From Deltaproteobacteria bacterium (lineage in GTDB: Bacteria > Bdellovibrionota_C > UBA2361 > JAAYZI01), in the NCBI GenBank assembly GCA_012514925.1, contig JAAYZI010000218.1, positions 1-5,054 of the forward strand: 5,054 nt of DNA, written 5' to 3'. The notes beneath the pieces were generated by a model. It saw only the letters and a program-made list of their open reading frames with translations. It was not told the DNA's origin and did not search any database. The translations under genes were made by a program, and so were the position numbers. Positions within the stretch are counted from its first letter, which is position 1. Every line of letters begins with the position of its first letter. Positions 1-5,054 of the stretch are shown in pieces.

Positions 1-388
1 TACAAAGCTTCATGAACTCTGAAGGTTGGAAGCGAACGCCTGAGAATTCCAGCCATCGCCTGGCGCCATGAGCCTGCACCCCAAAAAGTAACACCCCTAT
101 AAGCAGGAGCAAACACACCGCATACAGCGCATAAGCGTATCGGGCTAATCTCTGCGGATGAAGGCAGAGCGCAGCCAGTAATGCCACGGTACCGAGGCTC
201 AAAAATAATAGCTGCTTAACAAAAGTCTGGCTGCGAATGGCTAGTGGTATCCAAGATAAAGAGAACCCTGAGCTTTCGGCATCATAGCCGGCACTGTACA
301 GCGTCACCAATCCAAGAACCGGGATCAAATAACAAAGCCCCAGCAGTATCCAATCAAATTGAGACAACCATCGCCGATCTATAAACAT
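1..388 (-). CDS. rodA: RodA, SEDS-family peptidoglycan glycosyltransferase (5' part, cut by window edge)
   Basis: The first 129 residues of RodA, the integral-membrane SEDS enzyme that polymerises lipid II into glycan strands for side-wall growth, working with the PBP2 encoded just upstream. My translation begins MFIDRRWLSQFDWILLG. It shows a hydrophobic segment at about residues 12-31, a short periplasmic-type loop, and further hydrophobic segments at about 58-77 and 82-103. The family hallmark follows: GARRWL at 108-113 and FQPSEFMK at 120-127, matching the conserved G-x-x-RWL...QPSE-x-x-K signature of RodA/FtsW/SpoVE. RodA rather than FtsW is chosen because the gene follows mrdA in an mre operon. 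The ATG at 388-386 is the earliest possible start, because an in-frame TAA (391-389) lies directly before it. A Shine-Dalgarno-like GGTAGG (399-394) sits 5 nt upstream and includes the mrdA stop codon. The family is usually about 370 residues, so roughly two thirds, including the later catalytic region, lies outside the window. Confidence 0.93.
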   Translation of the reverse strand, partial: MFIDRRWLSQFDWILLGLCYLIPVLGLVTLYSAGYDAESSGFSLSWIPLAIRSQTFVKQLLFLSLGTVALLAALCLHPQRLARYAYALYAVCLLLLIGVLLFGVQAHGARRWLEFSGVRFQPSEFMKLC

Positions 389-393
389 TTAAA

Positions 394-399
394 CCTACC
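394..399 (-). promoter_or_regulatory. Ribosome binding site of rodA, overlapping the mrdA stop codon
   Basis: Read on the minus strand, GGTAGG precedes the rodA ATG with 5 nt between them. The TAG inside it is the mrdA stop codon (397-395). A ribosome ending mrdA therefore stops on the rodA binding site, which suggests translational coupling. The match to the consensus AGGAGG is only partial. Confidence 0.5.
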
Positions 400-2278
400 C
401 ATGTGTTTGCGCCTCAAGCGGGGGCGCATTATCAGTGTTACTAAGATCGTTTTGTCCGTGCATTCTAAAATAAGCTTCCATCACCTGTGCCACCAAGGGC
501 GCGGCCTCGGCACCGCCGGCGCCCACGCCTTCAACTACAGCCACAACCACAATTTCAGGTTGCTGCGCAGGAGCATAACCGGCAAACCACGCCAAAGCAT
601 ACTGCTTTGCCAGAGTCTTAGTGCCGCGCATGGCGCGCATCTGCGCAGTCCCGGTTTTGCCTGCCACCATCACCCCTAACTCCTCAGGCAGCTTGGCCCT
701 ACTGCCGGTGCCGCCCTTTTCATTGACTACCGCCAGCAAACCCTCCCGCACGGCATCCAGCACCCACGGCTCCACCATTAAGCGCCCCTGTTCTTCCTCG
801 GCGAAGGCTTCATCTTTAAAAGCCCCCTGTTGCGCCTTTATACCTTTGATCAAGCGAGGCCGGTACAACACGCCTCCATTCACCAACGCCGCAAGCGCAC
901 GCGCTACCTGCAACGGCGTCACATCCAACGCTCCCTGCCCAATCGAAACTGAAGGAGTCTCACCGGGATACCACTTTTGGTCTGCTTTGTTTTTAAAGTG
1001 AGCTTTCTTCCAGGCGGTAGAAGGTACCAAACCTCTAGGTTCCGGCCCCAGCTGCAGCCCTGTGGGTCGGCCTAAACCAAAACGGGTGCTGTAATCATGA
1101 ATGCGATCAATTCCCAGGCGCTGACCCACACTATAGAAGAAGACGTTGCATGAAAACTTTAAAGCGTCTTTTAGATTAACCGCGCCATGACGTTTGTGGC
1201 AGGCAAATGGCCGACTACGATCCACCCTAAAGGAACCGCTGCAAAAAAACTTTTCATGTTTGTTGGTAATCCCTTCGGACAAAGCGGCGGTGGCCATAAT
1301 AAACTTGAACACCGAACCTGGATGATACAACCCCTGCACCGCACGATTAGTGAGAGGCTTATCAGGACTGCCCGTCAAGTCCTGCCACAGTTCATGCGAA
1401 ATCCCAGTGGCAAAAAGATTTGGATCGAATCCGGGATAGGAAGCCATACCCAATACTTCGCCGTTTCTGGGGTCAAGCGCCACGATAGCCCCCTTCTTTC
1501 CGGCCAAGGCTTCGTCTACCGCGCGCTGCACATCAAAATCTAAAGTCAAGGTGATGTTGTGACCAGGACGGTCAGGCACATAATAAGCCTCTCCCACGCG
1601 GTTGCCGGAGGCATCAACAAATATGCCTCGAATTCCACGCTGACCCTGCAAAAAAAACTCCTGCGAGCGCTCCAGGCCAAACTGCCCAACCATATCGCCG
1701 CGTCTATACCCAGAAAAAGTCGGGCTCTCTAACTGCGCGGCAGTAATCTCCCCTAAATATCCCAGCAGGTGAGCCGCAAATCCGCCATAGACATACTCTC
1801 TGGTCGGCACTACGCCAATCATTACCCCCGGAAGCGCATGTCGCCGCGCCGCCACGCGCGCCAAGACGTCTCGCGAAACATCCTTAAGTAAAAGCTTCGG
1901 CTCAAAACGCTTCCTCTTTTTCTGAGGTTCGTCCAGCTTAGCTAAGAGCTCCTCAGGAGCAACACCCAAAACCTCGGCTAAGACCGTCACCGACTGTTTG
2001 GGGTCTGGGCTATCTTCTTTTACGAATTCAACATTAAACGCCGGTCGGTTCTTAACCAAAATCCTGCCGTGGCGATCCAGAATCAGGCCGCGCGGAGGCG
2101 GAATATAAACCTCTCGCAAACGATTATTCTCCGAACGCTCGCGAAAGTGTTCACCCTGCAGAACCTGCAAATACCATAGCCGCAGCAGCAAAACTGCGAA
2201 ACTAGCGGCCATGATAACTGCCGCTATTCCCACCCTCCAGGAAAGATTGAAGCCGCTCCTATCAAACCAGACCGCCAC
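395..2278 (-). CDS. mrdA: Penicillin-binding protein 2 (class B, elongasome D,D-transpeptidase)
   Basis: PBP2 cross-links new peptidoglycan during cell elongation and pairs with RodA in the cytoplasmic membrane, its catalytic domain facing the periplasm. The protein has 627 residues, close to the 633 of E. coli PBP2. It has a short cytoplasmic N-terminus, one membrane anchor at about 16-40, and the class B dimerisation-domain motif PPRGLILDRHGRIL at 61-74. The transpeptidase domain carries all three active-site motifs: S322-V-F-K325 (nucleophile serine and lysine, within HPGSVFKF), S376-C-N378, and K541-T-G543 (KTGTAQ). Between the first two motifs C346, C360, H361, H364 and C377 form a likely metal site (see findings). 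The start is GTG, chosen because AAGGAG lies 5 nt upstream; this makes the gene overlap mreD by 17 nt. It ends with TAG, 6 nt before rodA. No key residue is missing and the reading frame is intact. Identification as PBP2 rather than PBP3/FtsI rests on the mreBCD-rodA context and the N-terminal motif. Confidence 0.97.
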   Translation of the reverse strand: MAVWFDRSGFNLSWRVGIAAVIMAASFAVLLLRLWYLQVLQGEHFRERSENNRLREVYIPPPRGLILDRHGRILVKNRPAFNVEFVKEDSPDPKQSVTVLAEVLGVAPEELLAKLDEPQKKRKRFEPKLLLKDVSRDVLARVAARRHALPGVMIGVVPTREYVYGGFAAHLLGYLGEITAAQLESPTFSGYRRGDMVGQFGLERSQEFFLQGQRGIRGIFVDASGNRVGEAYYVPDRPGHNITLTLDFDVQRAVDEALAGKKGAIVALDPRNGEVLGMASYPGFDPNLFATGISHELWQDLTGSPDKPLTNRAVQGLYHPGSVFKFIMATAALSEGITNKHEKFFCSGSFRVDRSRPFACHKRHGAVNLKDALKFSCNVFFYSVGQRLGIDRIHDYSTRFGLGRPTGLQLGPEPRGLVPSTAWKKAHFKNKADQKWYPGETPSVSIGQGALDVTPLQVARALAALVNGGVLYRPRLIKGIKAQQGAFKDEAFAEEEQGRLMVEPWVLDAVREGLLAVVNEKGGTGSRAKLPEELGVMVAGKTGTAQMRAMRGTKTLAKQYALAWFAGYAPAQQPEIVVVAVVEGVGAGGAEAAPLVAQVMEAYFRMHGQNDLSNTDNAPPLEAQTHG

Positions 2279-2819
2279 CGTCTCTCCTTACGGCTATGCC
2301 TCTCGAAAGTCGGCTTTGTTTCTCCCGGCGGTCCCCCACCAACCAGCGCCTTAACAATGGGAACAGTAATGGCGCAAACAGAGCCGAAAGAAACCCTTCC
2401 CAAAGCGCAGTGCTCAAAGAAGCCGAAGATACCACCTCCGCTTCATAAACTAACGCCAGCATGCCTAAATACAAAAAATCAGCGGCTAACGTCGCCGCAT
2501 ATACGGTCACAAATATCACCAGGCGCGACTCGATAAAGATGCGCCTGGAGAGGAGCGCCAACACCCCAAACACAACAATATAAGCGCCGGCCCACGGCCC
2601 CAGAAGATTGAGGGATCCTAGGTCCTGCTCAAGCCCAAGCAAAAAAGCAAGCACGGCGTCACCGGGCTCCCCGCGATAAAACGCCAGAAAAACCAGGAGG
2701 ATCAGAAGGAAGTTCGGGACTATTAAAGCAGGATTAACAGATTTTATGAGCGTGCCGGGAATCAGCAGAGCCAACAGTCCCAACAATAGGACCAATATTC
2801 CTTTACGCACAAACTCCAC
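2262..2819 (-). CDS. mreD: Rod shape-determining protein MreD
   Basis: MreD is a small polytopic inner-membrane protein that joins MreC and the RodA-PBP2 pair in the elongasome. The product has 185 residues, slightly longer than the 162 of E. coli MreD. It is strongly hydrophobic, with predicted membrane segments at about 5-25, 32-48, 54-70, 76-92, 98-121 and 140-160, giving five or six spans. The segment FLLGLEQDLGSLNLLG at 59-74 matches the family's conserved G-x-x-x-D-x-x-S-x-x-x-x-G pattern near the middle of the protein. The C-terminal tail (about 157-185) is hydrophilic and rich in arginine, so probably cytoplasmic. The start is GTG, 12 nt after the mreC stop, with AAGGG (2830-2826) 6 nt upstream. 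A second in-frame GTG at codon 4 is less well spaced. MreD sequences diverge greatly, so the name rests on topology, size, the short motif and position between mreC and mrdA. Confidence 0.92.
   Translation of the reverse strand: MEFVRKGILVLLLGLLALLIPGTLIKSVNPALIVPNFLLILLVFLAFYRGEPGDAVLAFLLGLEQDLGSLNLLGPWAGAYIVVFGVLALLSRRIFIESRLVIFVTVYAATLAADFLYLGMLALVYEAEVVSSASLSTALWEGFLSALFAPLLFPLLRRWLVGDRREKQSRLSRGIAVRRDGGGLV
2284..2289 (-). promoter_or_regulatory. Ribosome binding site of mrdA, inside mreD
   Basis: AAGGAG on the minus strand, 5 nt before the GTG start of mrdA at 2278. It is the clearest Shine-Dalgarno in the window and fixes the start of mrdA. It lies within the last codons of mreD, so translating mreD would pass through this site and could open it for initiation. 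Confidence 0.8.
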
Positions 2820-2825
2820 GGGCCA

Positions 2826-2830
2826 CCCTT
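2826..2830 (-). promoter_or_regulatory. Probable ribosome binding site of mreD
   Basis: AAGGG on the minus strand, 6 nt before the mreD GTG at 2819. Its first two bases are the end of the second stop codon in the tandem TAA TAA (2834-2829) that closes mreC. It is a moderate match to the consensus, and it favours the first GTG over the one three codons later. Confidence 0.5.
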
Positions 2831-2831
2831 A

Positions 2832-3674
2832 TTAATCTAAATCTTCACGAGGCCGGACACCCACTAACACCTCCACCATCTCAAGCTTTGTGAAATCAAT
2901 CGACGAGCGCACTTCAATTTCTTGAAAAAGCGCCCCTGTTGCTTTTGGGCCGACGGAAGATACAACACCAAGCAATAACCCTTTGGGGAAAATATTATCC
3001 ATGCCGCTGGTAATAACTCGATCTCCGACTTTAACCTGCCCACCTTCTAAAACGTACTCTAGACGGGCACGAAAGCGCCCCATACCCTGTAGCACCCCCC
3101 GCGCGCGCCCCTCTTGTACAATTGCATCAATTCCACTGGTACGATCACTTAAAAGCAAAACACGCGCGCTACCGGCTCCGCACGAAATAACATGCCCAAC
3201 CACTCCATTACGTTCAAGCACCGGCAACTCGACTCGCACGCCGTCGCGGCTACCTTTGTCGATGGTTATAACCTGCACCCAATTGGAAGGATCGTAGCCT
3301 ATTACATTCGCTACCACCACTTCCACCGCGGCCTCTTCAGCCATACGCAGCAAACCACGAATGCGCACATTCTCTTTTTTAAACTCAAGCAGCTGCGAAT
3401 TTTGCGCCTCAAGCGCCGCCAATCTCGTCTTTAACCGGACATTCTCACGCTGAGTCTCGAGCAGCGCGATATAATCTCCCCACCAGCTCAACAGACTATG
3501 ACGGGTTGCGCCATGTAAGGCTTGAAACGGCCGCAAGAACTCACCCACCCAGGAAGCTCCCAGACGCGCCACCGCGGGCCGTTCTTTAGTGTAAGCGCAA
3601 AGCAATAAGGCTGCGCAAAAGAGAACTCCTACCGTCAGCGAAGTCTTGGTAGTATGTTGATAAACGGCGGCCAT
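2832..3674 (-). CDS. mreC: Rod shape-determining protein MreC
   Basis: MreC is a bitopic protein whose periplasmic part activates the PBP2-RodA pair and whose short cytoplasmic end contacts the MreB system. With the start at ATG 3674-3672 the protein has 280 residues. It shows a membrane anchor at about 12-28 and a charged heptad-like coiled coil at about 68-111, rich in Leu, Glu, Arg and Lys, which mediates dimerisation in this family. The two-lobed beta domain follows: DPSNW at 128-132, DKGSRDGV at 139-146, GVVGHV at about 157-162, SDRTSGIDA at 176-184, GDRVITSG at 217-224 and FPKG at 229-232. All are typical MreC signatures. The frame stays open upstream to 3770, but that longer form would overlap mreB by 83 nt and put 32 extra residues before the anchor. 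The chosen ATG starts 13 nt after the mreB stop. It has no clear Shine-Dalgarno, so reinitiation after mreB is plausible; GTG at 3686 is a weaker alternative. The gene ends with tandem TAA TAA. Confidence 0.95.
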   Translation of the reverse strand: MAAVYQHTTKTSLTVGVLFCAALLLCAYTKERPAVARLGASWVGEFLRPFQALHGATRHSLLSWWGDYIALLETQRENVRLKTRLAALEAQNSQLLEFKKENVRIRGLLRMAEEAAVEVVVANVIGYDPSNWVQVITIDKGSRDGVRVELPVLERNGVVGHVISCGAGSARVLLLSDRTSGIDAIVQEGRARGVLQGMGRFRARLEYVLEGGQVKVGDRVITSGMDNIFPKGLLLGVVSSVGPKATGALFQEIEVRSSIDFTKLEMVEVLVGVRPREDLD

Positions 3675-3687
3675 ACGGACCAACACA

Positions 3688-4719
3688 CTAATGAAGCGCC
3701 ACGTCTCTAAGAAGGTCAATATGGTCCAGCACAGCGCCGGAACCAAGCACCACCGCTGAGATCGGATCATCTACCAAAACCACAGGCAAGCCGGTTTCCT
3801 GAGTAATCAGGCGATCTAGATTCCTAAGCAACGACCCCCCGCCCGTCATGGTAATCCCGCGATCAACGATATCTGAAGCCAGTTCTGGGGGTGTCTTCTC
3901 CAATGAAATACGCACAGTTTCAAGGATTTGATTAACCGGCTCCATCAACGCTTCACGCACCTCCCCTTCATTTACCACTACCGCCTTAGGCACGCCCTGG
4001 ATCATATCGCGCCCCTTGACCTCCATGGAGCGCGGCTCTTGACTAGGTAACACATTAGCGATGGCGATCTTAATCTGTTCTGATGTGCGCTCACCCACCA
4101 ACATATTGTAACGGCGCTTAAGAAGATTCTGAATAGCCTCGTCCATACTGTCACCACCCAGCCGAAGCGAGCGCGAGTACACAATACCCTTTAAAGAAAT
4201 AATCGCCACTTCAGTGGTCCCACCACCGATGTCCAGGATCATGCTGGCGCAAGCTTCAGTAATCGGCATACCAGCGCCGATGGCAGCGGCCATCGGCTCT
4301 TCGATCATGTGCACCTCACGTGCCCCAGCCGACTCAGCCGACTCCCTGACCGCGCGCTTCTCAACCTCGGTAATGCCATGGGGCACACAGATAATTATGC
4401 GCGGACGCACCAAAGCGCGACGATTGTGGACCTTGCGAATTAAAATCCGCAGCATCTCCTCTGTGACCTCGAAATCGGCGATTACCCCATTTTTCATGGG
4501 ACGGATGGCGCTAAGATTGCCAGGAGTGCGCCCCAACATGCCTTTAGCTTCGGCCCCAACAGCCACGACTTTACGTCGGCCGCCGCCAAGCTCCTGCACC
4601 GCCACCACTGAAGGCTCATTGCACACAACACCACTGCCCTTGAGATAAATCAGGGTGTTGGCTGTCCCCAGATCAATCGCCAAGTCACTGGAAAAAAGGC
4701 CAAGAAGAGAACCGATCAT
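3688..4719 (-). CDS. mreB: Rod shape-determining protein MreB, actin-like ATPase
   Basis: MreB polymerises with ATP into antiparallel double filaments on the cytoplasmic face of the membrane and guides side-wall synthesis. The product has 343 residues (E. coli MreB has 347). The phosphate-1 motif is DLGTANTLIY at 16-25. IEEPMAAAIGAG at 139-150 holds the glutamate (E140) that corresponds to the catalytic residue. The phosphate-2 motif is LDIGGGTTEVA at 162-172. GITMTGGGSLLRNLD at 288-302 is the adenosine motif. RPMKNGVIADFEVTEEML at 73-90 and VKGRDMIQGVPK at 234-245 are further strongly conserved stretches. The N-terminus MIGSLLGLF is hydrophobic and could act as the membrane-touching end. The ATG at 4719-4717 is chosen because it places SSDLAIDLGTANT at the usual distance from the N-terminus; GGGG (4729-4726) is a weak Shine-Dalgarno 6 nt upstream. 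No residue looks abnormal. It is the first gene of the mre cluster and follows a 143-nt gap, so the main promoter is probably upstream of it. Confidence 0.98.
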   Translation of the reverse strand: MIGSLLGLFSSDLAIDLGTANTLIYLKGSGVVCNEPSVVAVQELGGGRRKVVAVGAEAKGMLGRTPGNLSAIRPMKNGVIADFEVTEEMLRILIRKVHNRRALVRPRIIICVPHGITEVEKRAVRESAESAGAREVHMIEEPMAAAIGAGMPITEACASMILDIGGGTTEVAIISLKGIVYSRSLRLGGDSMDEAIQNLLKRRYNMLVGERTSEQIKIAIANVLPSQEPRSMEVKGRDMIQGVPKAVVVNEGEVREALMEPVNQILETVRISLEKTPPELASDIVDRGITMTGGGSLLRNLDRLITQETGLPVVLVDDPISAVVLGSGAVLDHIDLLRDVALH

Positions 4720-4862
4720 ATACTGCCCCGCCGCGCTTTAAGAGCAAAAAAACTAACACGGCATCCTGCCAAAGGCAATTAACCTTCCCGCTTCGCGCCG
4801 AGAACGCTACTAACCCAGATATTTCGCCGAGTTTCTGCTACCAGCCTAACAAAATATTCAAA
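4720..4862. other. Intergenic region and leader before mreB
   Basis: A 143-nt stretch between the stop of the small upstream gene and the mreB start, and the only sizeable non-coding part of the window. It is the natural place for an mreB promoter. Reading the minus strand I found no convincing -35/-10 pair: the best, TTGCCT and TAGTTT spaced by 17 nt, matches the -10 consensus poorly. It contains a T7 run (4752-4746) and short alternating complementary tetranucleotides (4777-4760), listed separately. Nothing indicates an RNA gene or a small coding region here. Confidence 0.6.
4746..4777 (-). promoter_or_regulatory. Possible weak hairpin followed by T7 run in the mreB leader
   Basis: In minus-strand order: TGCC (4777-4774), TTT, GGCA (4770-4767), GGA, TGCC (4763-4760), seven bases, then seven T (4752-4746). 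The middle GGCA can pair with either flanking TGCC, giving two mutually exclusive 4-bp stems. This could be a weak intrinsic terminator for the upstream gene, an attenuator before mreB, or chance. The stems are short, and the T run sits seven bases beyond the second stem, both poor for a standard terminator. Confidence 0.2.
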
Positions 4863-5054
4863 CTAGCTCTCCCGGCCCTCTATCACGCACCGCCACTTAT
4901 CAGGCAAGTGCGCCAACTCGTCTTGATTTAGAGTGACTCCCAAACTCGTTATCCGAGAAACTAAAAAGGCAATCTGGTCGTCCTGGGGGAGCTTCTTATC
5001 AACAAAAATCAAATTATCACCAACATGACGACAAGAGCCGCTAACCGCCCTCCA
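4863..5054 (-). CDS. Unnamed small protein, C-terminal part (5' end outside window)
   Basis: An open frame enters at the window edge and runs 63 codons to TAG at 4865-4863. My translation starts WRAVSGSCRHVGDNLIFVDK and ends WRCVIEGRES. The pattern GSCRHVGDNLIFVDKKLPQD followed by DQIAFLVSRI resembles, from memory, a family of roughly 100-residue uncharacterised proteins, mainly in Deltaproteobacteria. Their shared outline is GLCR, a short beta strand ending in I/VDRR, then L-x-x-x-EQ and a helix. No function is known to me and none is assigned. The evidence for coding is the full open frame to the edge, plausible composition with alternating hydrophobic strand and helix, the same strand as the mre genes, and a clean 143-nt gap to mreB. 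There are cysteines at residues 8 and 56 of the visible part. The start, total length and any domain before residue 1 cannot be seen. Confidence 0.6.
   Translation of the reverse strand, partial: WRAVSGSCRHVGDNLIFVDKKLPQDDQIAFLVSRITSLGVTLNQDELAHLPDKWRCVIEGRES

Noticed and set aside
359..1543. Plus-strand open frames at 359-679, 621-1001 and 1187-1543
   Set aside because: They lie opposite rodA and mrdA, whose products have clear family motifs. Their translations have low-complexity, shadow-like composition with no recognisable domain.
2983..3434. Plus-strand open frames at 2983-3297 and 3192-3434
   Set aside because: They overlap each other and lie antisense to the conserved beta domain and coiled coil of mreC. 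Their Ser/Thr/Pro/Arg-rich composition is typical of reverse-frame shadows.
3675..3770. A 32-residue N-terminal extension of mreC, giving a 312-residue protein
   Set aside because: It would overlap the mreB coding end by 83 nt, it places unusual Cys/Trp-rich sequence before the membrane anchor, and MreC of this type normally begins shortly before the anchor. The bases are explained by the conserved mreB C-terminus.
4002..4648. Open frames at 4214-4648 (plus) and 4002-4184 (minus)
   Set aside because: Both are inside mreB, which is intact and strongly conserved over the whole range, and neither translation resembles a protein family.
4746..4752. T7 run (minus strand) as a standard Rho-independent terminator
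   Set aside because: The nearest stem is only 4 bp and lies seven bases away, so it does not meet the usual strong-stem-next-to-T-run form. It is kept only as a low-confidence regulatory candidate.
1..5054. CRISPR arrays, tRNA or rRNA genes, insertion sequences, integrase sites
   Set aside because: I saw no repeated units with spacers, no cloverleaf or rRNA-like sequence, no transposase motifs and no long terminal repeats. The coding density is explained by one housekeeping operon.

Overview
The window is a stretch of bacterial chromosome carrying the rod-shape (elongasome) operon. Every supported gene lies on the minus strand, so transcription runs from high to low coordinates: 3' end of a small unnamed gene (4863-5054), mreB (3688-4719), mreC (2832-3674), mreD (2262-2819), mrdA encoding PBP2 (395-2278), and the 5' part of rodA (1-388), which is cut by the window edge.

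The order mreB-mreC-mreD-mrdA-rodA is the compact arrangement seen in many Gram-negative bacteria. Base composition is moderate in GC. Several features recall Deltaproteobacteria-type (Desulfobacterota-like) lineages: the hydrophobic MreB N-terminus followed by SSDLAIDLGTANT, the short 280-residue MreC, the Cys/His-rich PBP2 segment, and the small gene upstream. This placement is an impression from memory of these families, not a computed one, and is of low confidence. Nothing suggests a mobile element, prophage or recent transfer.

The genes are very tightly packed. mreB to mreC is a 13-nt gap, mreC to mreD is 12 nt, mreD and mrdA overlap by 17 nt, and mrdA to rodA is 6 nt. mreD and mrdA start with GTG. 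The mrdA Shine-Dalgarno lies inside mreD, and the rodA Shine-Dalgarno-like sequence contains the mrdA stop codon. This suggests one polycistronic mRNA with translational coupling.

The products work together. MreB is an actin-like ATPase forming filaments on the inner face of the cytoplasmic membrane. MreC and MreD link it across the membrane to the enzyme pair RodA (SEDS glycan polymerase) and PBP2 (class B transpeptidase), which insert peptidoglycan along the side wall. The only sizeable non-coding stretch is the 143-nt region before mreB (4720-4862), the likely place for a leader or promoter. I could not find a convincing sigma-70 promoter there.

The window is mostly ordinary housekeeping. 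The points worth a second look are the small partial gene upstream of mreB, the predicted three-Cys/one-His metal site in PBP2, and an alternating short repeat next to a T7 run in the mreB leader.
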